In this document: positions 34,701 to 43,772 of the stretch, piece after piece
How positions within the stretch are numbered: position 1 is the first letter of the stretch
Layout of the letters: the number at the start of each line of letters is the position of its first letter
Assembly: GCA_020632595.1 (NCBI GenBank)
Contig: JACKFF010000001.1
Location: forward strand, 620,001-684,000
Length of the DNA: 64,000 nucleotides
Origin: Nitrospiraceae bacterium
GTDB taxonomy: Bacteria; Nitrospirota; Nitrospiria; Nitrospirales; UBA8639
Reading direction: 5' to 3'
The notes under the pieces: model-generated
The model's input: the letters and a program-made list of their open reading frames with translations, nothing else
The model's database searches: none
What the model was told of the DNA's origin: nothing
Program-made: the position numbers and the translations under genes

Positions 34701-35900
34701 ATGAAGCATTTAAAAAAACAAACCATTGATCAGCTTGACCTCCGCAACAAACGCGTACTGATTCGCGTGGATTTTAACGTTCCCCTCGATGACTCCTGCC
34801 AGATCACGGACGATTCAAGGATACGGGCCGCCCTTCCCACCATCAACCGTGCTGTAGATGAAAACGCTGTCGTGATTCTCTGTTCCCACCTGGGACGCCC
34901 GGATGGGACCATCAACCAGGCCCTCAGCCTGGCTCCCGTAGCCAAGCGACTCCAGCGACTATTAAATAAACCGGTTGAATTTGTTGCCGATTGCATTGGG
35001 CCGGCCGTTGAAGCTGTCGTGAATAAAGCCAAACCGGGCGACGTGGTGGTATTAGAAAACCTGCGCTTTCATCCGGAAGAAGAAAAAAACGACGACCAGT
35101 TCTCGTCACAATTGGCCTCCTTGGCAGATGTGTACATCAATGACGCATTTGGAACCGCTCACCGGTCTCATGCCTCCACTGTCGGCATCACCAAATATGT
35201 GAAGGTATCTGCGGCAGGATTTCTCATGAAACGGGAAGTCGAAGCCCTGGAAGGCACAGTGGAGAACCCCGTTCGTCCGTTTGTGGCCATTTTGGGAGGG
35301 GCCAAAGTTTCGGGAAAAATCGGGGTCATTGAAAATCTTGGCAAGGTGGTCGATAAAGTCATCATCGGTGGGGGCATGGCCTTTACGTTTATTAAGGCCA
35401 TGGGATTGGAAATCGGCCAGTCTCTCGTCGAAAAAGACATGCTGGACTTTGCCAAGCGCATTCACGAACAGGCGATGGCTCAAAAAATCAAATTCTATCT
35501 TCCGGTCGATTGTGTTGTCGCCGCCAGTCTCGACCCTGAAGCGGAAACAAAAATTGTCCCGGTGCAGGAAATCCCCGCGGGCTGGTACGGCATGGACATC
35601 GGGCCCGCGTCGGTCCGCCTGTTTAGCGAAGCCGTTCAAAACGCCAAAACTATTTTGTGGAATGGCCCCATGGGAGTCTTTGAGCGTGATGCATTCTCAC
35701 GCGGGACCTATGCAATGGCCCATGCTGTGGCCAATGCCTATGCGAAAACCATTGTGGGAGGAGGAGATACGGCTCTCGCCGTGTATCGAGCCGGAGAATC
35801 GGAAAGTATGTCCTTCATTTCAACCGGTGGTGGTGCGGCACTTCAACTCCTGGAAGGCAAGCATATGCCGGGGCTCGCAGCCTTACCCGATCGTCTTTGA
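34701..35900 (+). CDS. pgk: Phosphoglycerate kinase
   Basis: 399-residue two-domain kinase that transfers phosphate between 1,3-bisphosphoglycerate and ADP. N-terminal substrate loop VLIRVDFNVPLDD and the SHLGRPDG segment, the hinge region, and the C-terminal nucleotide loop GGGDTALAVYRAG are intact. AAGGAAGG lies before the ATG. Same transcript as gap (69-base gap) and tpiA. Confidence 0.97.
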   Translation: MKHLKKQTIDQLDLRNKRVLIRVDFNVPLDDSCQITDDSRIRAALPTINRAVDENAVVILCSHLGRPDGTINQALSLAPVAKRLQRLLNKPVEFVADCIGPAVEAVVNKAKPGDVVVLENLRFHPEEEKNDDQFSSQLASLADVYINDAFGTAHRSHASTVGITKYVKVSAAGFLMKREVEALEGTVENPVRPFVAILGGAKVSGKIGVIENLGKVVDKVIIGGGMAFTFIKAMGLEIGQSLVEKDMLDFAKRIHEQAMAQKIKFYLPVDCVVAASLDPEAETKIVPVQEIPAGWYGMDIGPASVRLFSEAVQNAKTILWNGPMGVFERDAFSRGTYAMAHAVANAYAKTIVGGGDTALAVYRAGESESMSFISTGGGAALQLLEGKHMPGLAALPDRL

Positions 35901-35946
35901 TCCCAACGCCCCCCTTTTTTTGATTTCCAAAAGTTAAGAGGTCCTC

Positions 35947-36705
35947 ATGCGTCGTCGATTCATTGTCGGCAATTGGAAAATGCACAAGACGATTTCCCAG
36001 GCCGAGTCCCTGGTGACCGAAATTCTCCAAATATATCAACCGCAAGATTCGGTAGAATTGGCCATCGCTCCTCCCTTCGTGTCGTTGCCGGCAGTTGCAC
36101 GTCTGCTGGCCTCGACTTCCATCAAGTTGGCTGCTCAAAATACCTGTGCCAGTGACGAGGGCGCTTTTACCGGAGAAATTTCGCCACCCATGCTCCGGGA
36201 CGTCGGCTGTCACTATGTCATTATTGGGCATTCCGAACGACGGCATATTTTCGGGGAAACCGACCAGGATATTAACAAAAAAGTCCACGCCGCCTTCCAC
36301 CATGACCTTCTACCGATTTTATGTGTCGGGGAACGTCTGGAAGAACGTCAATCCAATAAAACGCAGGCCGTCATTCAACAGCAATTGCAAACCTGCCTTA
36401 AAGGTCTCGAATCCAAAGACTTTGCGAAGATCACCATCGCCTACGAACCTGTCTGGGCCATTGGGACCGGCCAGGCGGCTACCGTCGACCAGGCAGCCGA
36501 GGTCCACGGCCACATCCGGTCTTTTCTTGCCATGCAATGGGGCATCACACCTGATCAGACAAGAATCATTTACGGTGGCAGCGTGACCCAGGACAATGCC
36601 AACAGTCTCTTTCAATCTTCACAAATTAATGGGGCTCTCGTGGGAAAAGCTTGTTTGAATTCCGAATCCTTTGTTAAGATAGCTGAATCAGCTTTTTCCA
36701 ATTAA
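35947..36705 (+). CDS. tpiA: Triosephosphate isomerase
   Basis: 252-residue TIM barrel: substrate Lys11 in GNWKMHK, catalytic His in IIGHSERR, catalytic Glu in YEPVWAIGTG, and the phosphate-binding YGGSV near the C-terminus. Interconverts dihydroxyacetone phosphate and glyceraldehyde-3-phosphate. Fits the common bacterial order gap-pgk-tpiA-secG. Confidence 0.97.
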   Translation: MRRRFIVGNWKMHKTISQAESLVTEILQIYQPQDSVELAIAPPFVSLPAVARLLASTSIKLAAQNTCASDEGAFTGEISPPMLRDVGCHYVIIGHSERRHIFGETDQDINKKVHAAFHHDLLPILCVGERLEERQSNKTQAVIQQQLQTCLKGLESKDFAKITIAYEPVWAIGTGQAATVDQAAEVHGHIRSFLAMQWGITPDQTRIIYGGSVTQDNANSLFQSSQINGALVGKACLNSESFVKIAESAFSN

Positions 36706-36736
36706 CCAGGAACACGCCAACGAACACGTACACATT

Positions 36737-37111
36737 ATGTATACCCTGACCGTCATTCTTCATATCATTGTCTGTTTTCTCATGATTGCCGCCATCTTGC
36801 TCCAGGCAGGAAAAGGCGCTGAGATCGGTGCTTCATTTGGAGGATCTTCTCAAACGGTGTTTGGAAGCCGGGGCCCGGGTACGTTTCTAAGCAAGATCAC
36901 AGTGGGCGCTGCTATAGTATTCATGCTGACGTCGCTCAGCCTGGCACTCCTTTCTAAACAGGCCAATACCTCGTCCACCGTAATAGATCTTCACCCAACC
37001 TCACACCATGAAACGTCCTCCTCTCCGGCAACCCCCCAGACCACTCCTGAACCTGAAACCAGCACAGCTGAACCCGAGTCAGAGACGACTCCGGCCCCGA
37101 CTGCTCCATAA
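36737..37111 (+). CDS. secG: Preprotein translocase subunit SecG
   Basis: 124 residues: two membrane helices (about 4-24 and 52-72) separated by a loop with GKGAEIGASFGG, the SecG hallmark. A Thr/Glu/Pro-rich tail of about 40 residues extends the usual length of about 75. Assists SecYEG translocation. Located 31 bases after tpiA, as in many genomes. Confidence 0.93.
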   Translation: MYTLTVILHIIVCFLMIAAILLQAGKGAEIGASFGGSSQTVFGSRGPGTFLSKITVGAAIVFMLTSLSLALLSKQANTSSTVIDLHPTSHHETSSSPATPQTTPEPETSTAEPESETTPAPTAP

Positions 37112-37156
37112 ACTATTTTTTTCCTGAGTCGGTAAGTATTTTGACAATTGATAGAA

Positions 37157-37178
37157 TGGCCACACCATCGTGTGGCCA
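37157..37178. terminator. Palindromic hairpin between convergent secG and ilvE
   Basis: Perfect 9-bp arms TGGCCACAC and GTGTGGCCA around CATC. No T run follows, so it may end transcription with Rho or act as a barrier between convergent genes. Confidence 0.45.
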
Positions 37179-37199
37179 CCTGAATAGAAAGGCTAACTC

Positions 37200-38114
37200 C
37201 TAAACAGGAGTGAGCCAATTGGCATACGAAGCTTCTTCGCCACGCACAATTCTAAAAAAATCATCTTGCAGGGATTTCGTAAGGGCCCCTGGCTTACCTT
37301 CGCCGATTGTTCGATCATCCAATTCGCGAACCGGCGTCACTTCGGCAGCGGTTCCGGTAAGAAATATTTCGTCTGCCACATACATCGCATCCCGGGTAAA
37401 CCGCTCCTCAATCACCGGGATGTTTTTGGCTTTCGCCATTTCAAGAATCGAATTCCGGGTAATCCCGTCCAGGATCGAGGTCAAGGGAGTCGTTTTTAAG
37501 ACCCCCTTTTTCACAATAAACACGTTTTCTCCCGTTCCCTCAGAGACATATCCATCAGGATCAAGGAGAATACATTCGGCATATCCGGACTTCTTGGCCT
37601 CCCATTTGGCTAAAATCGAATTGACGTAATATCCCGAGATTTTTGCCCGGGTCATGGATACATTCACATGGTGCCGGGTGAAGGATGAGATCTTTGCCCT
37701 GATGCCTTGCGCCAAGGCATCCTCCCCTAAATACGATCCCCACGGCCAAGCCGCAATAGCCAGACGAATCGGATTATCGCCAGGGTACACTCCCATTGCA
37801 CCGTAACCCACATAGGCGATCGGTCGGATATAGCAGGAGGCCAATTGATTGACTCGAACTGTCTCAACAATGGCGTCCGACACCTCTTTTTTGGTAAAAG
37901 GCATGGGCATCATCGTAATATGTGCAGACTCAAAGAGCCGGTCCACATGCTCTTGTAAACGAAAAATGTTTGATCCGGCCTTGCCCTCATAACAACGGAT
38001 CCCCTCAAAGGCCGCCAGACCATAATGGAGAGAATGGGTAAGAACATGAACCGAGGCCTCATCCCAATCGACGAGGGCTCCATCCATCCAGATTTTTTTT
38101 GCAACAGTTACCAT
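37200..38114 (-). CDS. ilvE: Branched-chain amino acid aminotransferase
   Basis: 304-residue fold type IV PLP enzyme making Leu, Ile and Val from their keto acids and glutamate. HSLHYG at the N-terminus, the PLP region AKISGYYVNSILAK, and EGTGENVF are all present. Normal length. Alone on the minus strand, convergent with secG and divergent from rplU. Confidence 0.95.
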   Translation of the reverse strand: MVTVAKKIWMDGALVDWDEASVHVLTHSLHYGLAAFEGIRCYEGKAGSNIFRLQEHVDRLFESAHITMMPMPFTKKEVSDAIVETVRVNQLASCYIRPIAYVGYGAMGVYPGDNPIRLAIAAWPWGSYLGEDALAQGIRAKISSFTRHHVNVSMTRAKISGYYVNSILAKWEAKKSGYAECILLDPDGYVSEGTGENVFIVKKGVLKTTPLTSILDGITRNSILEMAKAKNIPVIEERFTRDAMYVADEIFLTGTAAEVTPVRELDDRTIGEGKPGALTKSLQDDFFRIVRGEEASYANWLTPV

Positions 38115-38225
38115 AGAAGTATTTCTCCGATTGACAGAAGCTGAAATAGACAGGATATGTGAGCGAAGGGTATCACGGGTTTTTTTTTACTAAGCATCAA
38201 GAACGCGTGATGATATACTAAAATC

Positions 38226-38255
38226 TTGACATAAATGTAAACATACTGGCAAAAT
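38226..38255 (+). promoter_or_regulatory. Probable promoter of rplU-rpmA-obg
   Basis: -35 TTGACA (38226-38231), 18-base spacer, -10 CAAAAT (38250-38255). Start near 38262, about 20 bases before rplU. The -35 is consensus, the -10 partial. Confidence 0.5.
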
Positions 38256-38281
38256 GTTCGTTTGTTAAGGAGCTAAAAAAC

Positions 38282-38599
38282 ATGTATGCAATTATCGAAA
38301 CAGGTGGAAAACAATACCGGGCGGAACCGAACGGTATCCTACAAGTCGAATCACTTGAAGGGGATGTCGGGTCGATCGTTCAATTCGACTCAGTGCGATT
38401 TGTCCAAACCGAACAAACGCCTATTGTCGGCTCTCCCATGATTACAGATGCAATAGTCAAAGGAGAGATTATCCGACATGCGCGAACCCGATCCATTACC
38501 ATTTTCAAAAAGAAACGACGAAAAAACTATCGACGGACCAAGGGCCATCGTCAAGGATTCACGCAAGTCCGAATCACTGAGATTTTGGCATCTGCCTAA
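38282..38599 (+). CDS. rplU: 50S ribosomal protein L21
   Basis: 105 residues matching L21: MYAIIETGGKQYRAE at the start and the basic stretch FKKKRRKNYRR with GHRQ near the C-terminus. A TAAGGAG site precedes the ATG. Large-subunit protein; first gene of the conserved rplU-rpmA-obg cluster. Confidence 0.97.
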   Translation: MYAIIETGGKQYRAEPNGILQVESLEGDVGSIVQFDSVRFVQTEQTPIVGSPMITDAIVKGEIIRHARTRSITIFKKKRRKNYRRTKGHRQGFTQVRITEILASA

Positions 38600-38634
38600 T
38601 ATTGGTCTTTAGAATTCTTTTGGAGGTTTGACTC

Positions 38635-38889
38635 ATGGCACATAAAAAAGGTGGCGGATCATCCCGCAACGGTCGCGATAGCAATCCACAATATTTAGGC
38701 GTCAAAGCCTATGCGGGCGAAAAGGTGAGCGGCGGAAGCATCATCGTTCGTCAACGCGGAACAAAATTCTTTCCTGGGACGAATGTCGGACTTGGTAAAG
38801 ACTATACCCTCTTTGCCAAAGTAGACGGGATCGTTAAGTTTGAAGGAGGAATCGCCCGCCGCAAGGTGAGCGTCTATCCGCCCGTCTAG
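38635..38889 (+). CDS. rpmA: 50S ribosomal protein L27
   Basis: 84 residues: MAHKKGGGSSRNGRDS reaches the peptidyl-transferase centre, then the L27 core with GTKFFPGTNVG. No cleavable N-terminal extension of the Firmicutes kind. AGGTTTG precedes the start. Follows rplU by 35 bases. Confidence 0.97.
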   Translation: MAHKKGGGSSRNGRDSNPQYLGVKAYAGEKVSGGSIIVRQRGTKFFPGTNVGLGKDYTLFAKVDGIVKFEGGIARRKVSVYPPV

Positions 38890-38968
38890 CTTCCCTTCCC
38901 ATTTCCTGCTTTTTCAATTCATCACCTTCATTTTTCCCTGATAAGTCCGGTAGGATTTGAGGATCAGT

Positions 38969-39988
38969 ATGTTTATTGATCAAGCACGAATATTCATCAA
39001 AGCGGGTGACGGTGGCACCGGACACTGCAGCTTTCGACGAGAAAAATTTGCCGAATTTGGTGGTCCCAACGGTGGCGACGGCGGTGATGGAGGAGATGTG
39101 GTCTTTGTGGCCTCCAATAGAGTCTCAACCTTGCTGGACCTGCGATATCAAAAGCATTATGAGGCCACTTCCGGCGTAAGAGGCCTCAAGAGCAACTGCC
39201 ACGGAGCCAATGGCTCCGATATCGTAATTCCCCTTCCTGTCGGAACTCTCGTAAAAACCGAGGACGGGGAAATCATCGCCGACCTTATTACAGAAGGACA
39301 AACCGCCATTGCGGCCAAAGGCGGCAAAGGCGGAAAGGGCAATGCACGCTTTGCCACGTCAACGAATCGAGCACCTCGTCAATTCGAGACAGGGACTCCC
39401 GGCGAAGAGCGATGGGTGAATCTGGAATTAAAACTGTTAGCCGATGTCGGCTTGGTTGGCCTTCCTAACGCCGGAAAATCCACCTTGATTTCAGCGATTT
39501 CTTCTGCACATCCAGAAATTGCGAGTTATCCCTTCACCACCCTTCGGCCTCATTTGGGAGTGGTGGAATGGATGGAACATTCGTCGTTTGTCGTAGCCGA
39601 TATTCCAGGATTGATCGAAGGCGCTCACGAGGGGAAAGGGTTAGGAATTAAATTCCTGCGACATATCCAGCGAACCGCTTTTTTGTTATATCTGGTCGAT
39701 ATCACCGAATGGATTTCAGAAGATCCCGTCGAGATCGTTGAAACCTTACAAAGGGAACTTCAGGCCTTTGACCCCGAACTCCTTGAACGGCCATTTGCCA
39801 TTGTGGCGACAAAAATTGATTCTCAGGGAAACGGCCAGCACTTGGAAGCCCTTCGGGGATATTGCAGCGCACACCACTATCCATTCTTTCCCATTTCGGC
39901 CGTTACCAGGGAAGGCCTTCCATCACTCGTGACCTATTTAGGAAAAGCCGTTCTGGAAGCAAAGACCTCATGCGCGAGCAAGTGCTAG
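38969..39988 (+). CDS. obg: Obg family GTPase (ObgE/CgtA)
   Basis: 339 residues from the ATG at 38969, which has a TGAGGA site; an upstream TTG at 38957 is less likely. A Gly-rich OBG domain (about 1-155, FIKAGDGGTGH) is followed by the GTPase domain with GLPNAGKST, DIPGLIEGA and later ATKID. Acts in late large-subunit assembly and stress signalling. The stop overlaps proB by 19 bases. Confidence 0.95.
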   Translation: MFIDQARIFIKAGDGGTGHCSFRREKFAEFGGPNGGDGGDGGDVVFVASNRVSTLLDLRYQKHYEATSGVRGLKSNCHGANGSDIVIPLPVGTLVKTEDGEIIADLITEGQTAIAAKGGKGGKGNARFATSTNRAPRQFETGTPGEERWVNLELKLLADVGLVGLPNAGKSTLISAISSAHPEIASYPFTTLRPHLGVVEWMEHSSFVVADIPGLIEGAHEGKGLGIKFLRHIQRTAFLLYLVDITEWISEDPVEIVETLQRELQAFDPELLERPFAIVATKIDSQGNGQHLEALRGYCSAHHYPFFPISAVTREGLPSLVTYLGKAVLEAKTSCASKC

Positions 39989-41106
39989 CGGCGTGCAAGA
40001 GGATCGTCGTCAAAGTGGGAAGCAGCCTGGTGGCTTCCTCGCAAGGCGGTCTCCGTCTCGACCGCATCAACCGTTTAGCCCAGGAATTGGGCACGCTGCA
40101 GGCTCAGGACCGACAAATTGTCGTGGTTTCCTCCGGAGCCATCGTGGCGGGTATTTCACACCTCGCCATTTTTCCCTATCCCGCTGAATTACCCCTTCAG
40201 CAAGCCGCCGCTGCCGTCGGACAAAGCCGGCTCATGCGAGCCTATGAGATGGCGTTTGAAGAAACGAAAAACAAGATTGCCCAGGTCCTCTTAACTCACC
40301 AGGATTTATCCGACCGTCGACGATTCCTGAATGCACGCCATACCTTAAATACCCTTATCCAGCTAAAGGTCATTCCGATTATTAATGAAAATGATACCGT
40401 GGCTATCGAGGAAATTAGATTTGGTGACAATGATACCCTCGCTGGGGAAGTAGCCCACCTGGTTGACGCAGATCTGTTGGTGATTTTATCAGATGTCGAT
40501 GGGCTCTATAGCCAGGATCCTCACCTCAATCCATCGGCAGAATTAATTCCTCTGGTTGCTAATGTCACCAAGGACATTGAAGATCTCGCCGGCACTTCCC
40601 GAACACAAGCCAGCCGTGGAGGCATGGTCACTAAGATCAGAGCTGCCAAACAGGCAGGACGCTTTGGAGTCCCGACCCTCTTATTAAACGGAGAAACTCC
40701 CCATGCGTTGGAAAATGTTCTTAACGGAAAGCCGGGAGGAACATTTTTTGTGTCAGACCAATCACCTCTGACCAGTCGAAAGCAGTGGATTGCCTATACG
40801 CTTCGACCTAAAGGGGAGCTCCGGTTAGACGAAGGAGCGGTAGCCGCTCTCACCCTTCGAGGAAAAAGCTTACTACCTTCAGGCATTCTGGATATTTCAG
40901 GTATCTTTCTGACAGGAGACCCCATCACCTGCGCCACCCGGGAGGGAATGCCGTTCGCGCAGGGACTCACGAATTATTCAGCCGAAACCCTCCACCGCAT
41001 CAAGGGGAAAAAAACGTCAGATATCAGGCAACTCCTGGGCTCATTGGAGTATGAGGAAGTCATTCACCGGGATAATCTGGTTCTGACGAAGCGCCAGGTC
41101 TCATAA
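39970..41106 (+). CDS. proB: Glutamate 5-kinase
   Basis: 378 residues: an amino-acid kinase domain (KRIVVKVGSSLVA start, NENDTVAIEE, the LSDVDGLY loop) plus a C-terminal PUA domain (about 285-365). Phosphorylates glutamate, first step of proline synthesis, and is normally inhibited by proline. The ATG at 39970 lies inside the end of obg, a 19-base overlap. Frame-consistent upstream codons belong to obg's other frame. proA is not adjacent. Confidence 0.95.
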   Translation: MREQVLAACKRIVVKVGSSLVASSQGGLRLDRINRLAQELGTLQAQDRQIVVVSSGAIVAGISHLAIFPYPAELPLQQAAAAVGQSRLMRAYEMAFEETKNKIAQVLLTHQDLSDRRRFLNARHTLNTLIQLKVIPIINENDTVAIEEIRFGDNDTLAGEVAHLVDADLLVILSDVDGLYSQDPHLNPSAELIPLVANVTKDIEDLAGTSRTQASRGGMVTKIRAAKQAGRFGVPTLLLNGETPHALENVLNGKPGGTFFVSDQSPLTSRKQWIAYTLRPKGELRLDEGAVAALTLRGKSLLPSGILDISGIFLTGDPITCATREGMPFAQGLTNYSAETLHRIKGKKTSDIRQLLGSLEYEEVIHRDNLVLTKRQVS

Positions 41107-41535
41107 GCGACGTGACTTCCGGCTCATGTACAATGCTCTATTGGCACAGGTGTAGATCGCCTTTATCTTCAAAAAATTACACATGGATCTGAGGAATATT
41201 TCAAAAATATTGCTGTTTCCCCAGCATAGGAGTGACCGAGCCGCATCAGAGAATTATGGTGGAGTATTTAAAAAGACCTCTCCAGAACTGCCCTGAGGCT
41301 TCTCGAAGGGAAGGCCGCAGCCGCTTGGACGAGCGGAGGGTACGGTGGAGTTGGTGAGCACGGCCAAGGACCAACATGGCTGCGCGCTTGCGCGTCGAAG
41401 CGTGCTTCAACGCGTAGACGCGAAGCCGCTTTCAGCCTTTATGGCTACTTCCCCGAAGGAGGCCCGGCGAAGGAAGGCAGGGAACGCCGCTACCGGCCTT
41501 TTTCAACACTCTCCACATGAGAAAAATCTAGCCTG
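41107..41535. other. Intergenic region holding divergent repeat copy D
   Basis: About 430 bases between proB and nadD. The part 41107-41270 shows nothing I can support; the rest is the reverse-oriented repeat copy. nadD probably gets its ribosome-binding site from beyond the repeat (weak). Confidence 0.55.
41278..41511 (-). repeat. Dispersed intergenic repeat, divergent copy D
   Basis: Read on the minus strand it begins GTGTTGAAAAAGGCCGGTA and GCGGCGTTC, like copies A-C, and later shows TGCGGCCTTCCCTTCGAG. Its middle differs and carries its own palindromes (for example GCGTCGAAGC / GCTTCGACGC type arms around 41390-41410). Boundaries are approximate. Confidence 0.5.
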
Positions 41536-42207
41536 ATGTTTATCGGCCTCCTAGGCGGCTCATTCAATCCCATCCACAATGGGCATTTGCATATTGCCCA
41601 GTATGTTTACAACGCGATTCAGCTCGATAGGATAATTTTCATTCCGACGGGGGATCCTCCCCACAAACCATCGGACTCCCTGGTGCAGGCCCATCACCGG
41701 CTCGCAATGGTGCAGCAAGCGGTTGCCCCGTTTCCCTACTGCACGGTATCCGATTACGAAATCCAATCTGAGGCAGTGTCCTACAGTGTCGACACCGTCA
41801 CTCATTTTAAAAATGAATGCCCCGAGGGAACGGAGTTGGGGTTTATTGTGGGGCTTGATGCTTTTCTGGATTTCTGCAGTTGGAGGCAGGTGGACCATTT
41901 GCTCACCCTGTGTCATTTTATTGTCTGCTCAAGACCCGGGGCTGCCTTCACACAACTTCAGGCCCTGCCGTTCCTACCTGCGGCAAAGCCTCAAGCACTT
42001 CAAAGCCTTGACCAACAGGATACGACCCGGCTGGACATCTTACTCCCCTCTGGAAAAACACTTTATCTCCTGTCCGTACCACCGTGCGAGATCTCGGCCT
42101 CGACAATTCGAGAGCAACTGGCCCTTGGTTCTCGCGTCAGCCACTGGTTGCCGCCCACGGTAGAGTCCTATATAATTCGCCATCGATTGTACCAATGGCC
42201 CGTCTAA
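41536..42207 (+). CDS. nadD: Nicotinate-nucleotide adenylyltransferase
   Basis: 223 residues: GLLGGSFNPIHNGH is the nucleotidyltransferase motif and SASTIREQLALG the second. Converts nicotinate mononucleotide to deamido-NAD with ATP in NAD synthesis. Normal length. Overlaps rsfS by 13 bases. nadD-rsfS is a conserved pair. Confidence 0.94.
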   Translation: MFIGLLGGSFNPIHNGHLHIAQYVYNAIQLDRIIFIPTGDPPHKPSDSLVQAHHRLAMVQQAVAPFPYCTVSDYEIQSEAVSYSVDTVTHFKNECPEGTELGFIVGLDAFLDFCSWRQVDHLLTLCHFIVCSRPGAAFTQLQALPFLPAAKPQALQSLDQQDTTRLDILLPSGKTLYLLSVPPCEISASTIREQLALGSRVSHWLPPTVESYIIRHRLYQWPV

Positions 42208-42632
42208 CCCACCCGAAACCATCTCCTACCCTCGAACAGGCGGTCTTCATCGCTCAAGCGGCTCAAGAGAAGCAAGCAGGAGAGGTGTTGGTGCTTGATG
42301 TGGGAGCAATGACGTCAATCGCAGACTATTTCGTCTTTGCCTCAGGGGATTCCGAACGCCAGGTGCGAGGGATTGCCTCCTTCATTGAAAAGGTCATGTC
42401 CACACGTTATGAATTAAGCCCGGATATTGAGGGAAAAGAAACGGCCAATTGGATATTACTCGACTATGGAGACATCATCGTCCATATATTTAAATCAGAC
42501 GTCCGGAAGTATTATGCCTTAGAAAGTATGTGGGCAGACGCTCCACAAATTTCTATTCCTGAAAGCCGTAAACCTTTTCCACAGGTCGCACAAGCCCCAA
42601 AAGCACCCGGAAAAGTCGCCAGGCTTTCATAA
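42195..42632 (+). CDS. rsfS: Ribosome silencing factor RsfS
   Basis: 145 residues of the RsfS/Iojap/DUF143 family: VLVLDVGAMTSIADYFVFASG, then WILLDYGDIIVHIF and YYALESMWADA. Binds L14 and blocks subunit joining when nutrients are low. The ATG at 42195 lies inside the end of nadD. A Pro/Lys-rich tail of about 30 residues follows the core. Confidence 0.94.
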   Translation: MARLTHPKPSPTLEQAVFIAQAAQEKQAGEVLVLDVGAMTSIADYFVFASGDSERQVRGIASFIEKVMSTRYELSPDIEGKETANWILLDYGDIIVHIFKSDVRKYYALESMWADAPQISIPESRKPFPQVAQAPKAPGKVARLS

Positions 42633-42704
42633 GCAACAAGAAGGTTTTAATTTTTTATCCCTAGGGTGGAAATCGAATTTTTTAGCAAAATAATGGAGAA
42701 CCCC

Positions 42705-43721
42705 ATGATCGCATTTCAAGATTTGGCAGATCGCGTGCTGGAGGGAATCGTCCCAAGCCGGGAAGAAGGCTTGGCCATTCTAGGCACCCCTCAGGACAAA
42801 CTGCTCGATCTGGTCAATGCGGCCTATCGGATTCGTTCACGATATTTTGGCAACACCATCCGTTTGCAAATGTTGCTGAACGCCAAAAGCGGAGCCTGTC
42901 AGGAAGATTGTCACTATTGTTCCCAATCAACCATTTCCACCGCCCCCATCGAACGGTACGCACTCGTCTCTCCGGAAAAAATGCTGGAAGGCGCTCGACG
43001 GGCCGCACAAGCCAAAGCTCAGCGGTATTGCATTGTGATCAGTGGCCGCTCCCCCTTGCAATCGGAAATCACACACATCACCAGCGCCGTCAAACAGATT
43101 AAAGAGGAACTCTCGATTCAAATCTGTTGTTCACTAGGCCTCTTGAATGGCGAGCAGGCCAGCCAGTTAAAAGCGGCTGGAGTCGATCGTATCAACCATA
43201 ATCTCAACACCAGTGAAGCCTATCACCCTGCTATTTGCACAACACACACCTACCAGGATCGTCTCGACACCCTGAAACATGCCCGCGCCGCCGGATTGGA
43301 ACTCTGTAGCGGCGGTATCGTCGGCATGGGCGAACGGGACGAAGATCTGGTGGACCTTGCCTTGGCGTTGAAGGACATCCAACCCGATTCCATTCCCTTA
43401 AACATGTTGTACCCGGTCGAAGGCACCCCATTTGACGAAATGAAAAATCTCACACCCACCCGTTGTTTAAAAATTCTCTGCCTCTTCCGGTTCTTCCACC
43501 CCAAAACGGAAATCCGGGCAGCCGGTGGACGAGAAAGAAACCTTCGCTCGCTCCAACCCTTGGCCCTTTACGTGGCCGACTCCCTCTTCGTGGATGGCTA
43601 TTTGACCACGCCGGGCCTTGCCCATCAGGAAGTCTGGAAAATGATCGAAGACCTGGGCTTTACGGTAGAAGTGAAGTACGAGGGCGCCGAAAACCCAAAA
43701 ACCGAAACCTGTTCAACCTGA
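42705..43721 (+). CDS. bioB: Biotin synthase
   Basis: 338-residue radical SAM enzyme inserting sulfur into dethiobiotin. CxxxCxxC cluster at Cys65, Cys69, Cys72 (CQEDCHYC). The ATG at 42705 has GGAG six bases upstream; a GTG at 42666 is less likely. Other bio genes are not adjacent. The C-terminal extension beyond the barrel is short. Convergent with the ABC permease gene. Confidence 0.95.
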   Translation: MIAFQDLADRVLEGIVPSREEGLAILGTPQDKLLDLVNAAYRIRSRYFGNTIRLQMLLNAKSGACQEDCHYCSQSTISTAPIERYALVSPEKMLEGARRAAQAKAQRYCIVISGRSPLQSEITHITSAVKQIKEELSIQICCSLGLLNGEQASQLKAAGVDRINHNLNTSEAYHPAICTTHTYQDRLDTLKHARAAGLELCSGGIVGMGERDEDLVDLALALKDIQPDSIPLNMLYPVEGTPFDEMKNLTPTRCLKILCLFRFFHPKTEIRAAGGRERNLRSLQPLALYVADSLFVDGYLTTPGLAHQEVWKMIEDLGFTVEVKYEGAENPKTETCST

Positions 43722-43772
43722 TTGCCCAAACTGCGGCCTCCTAATAATCCTTCATCCATAGACTCTTACGAG

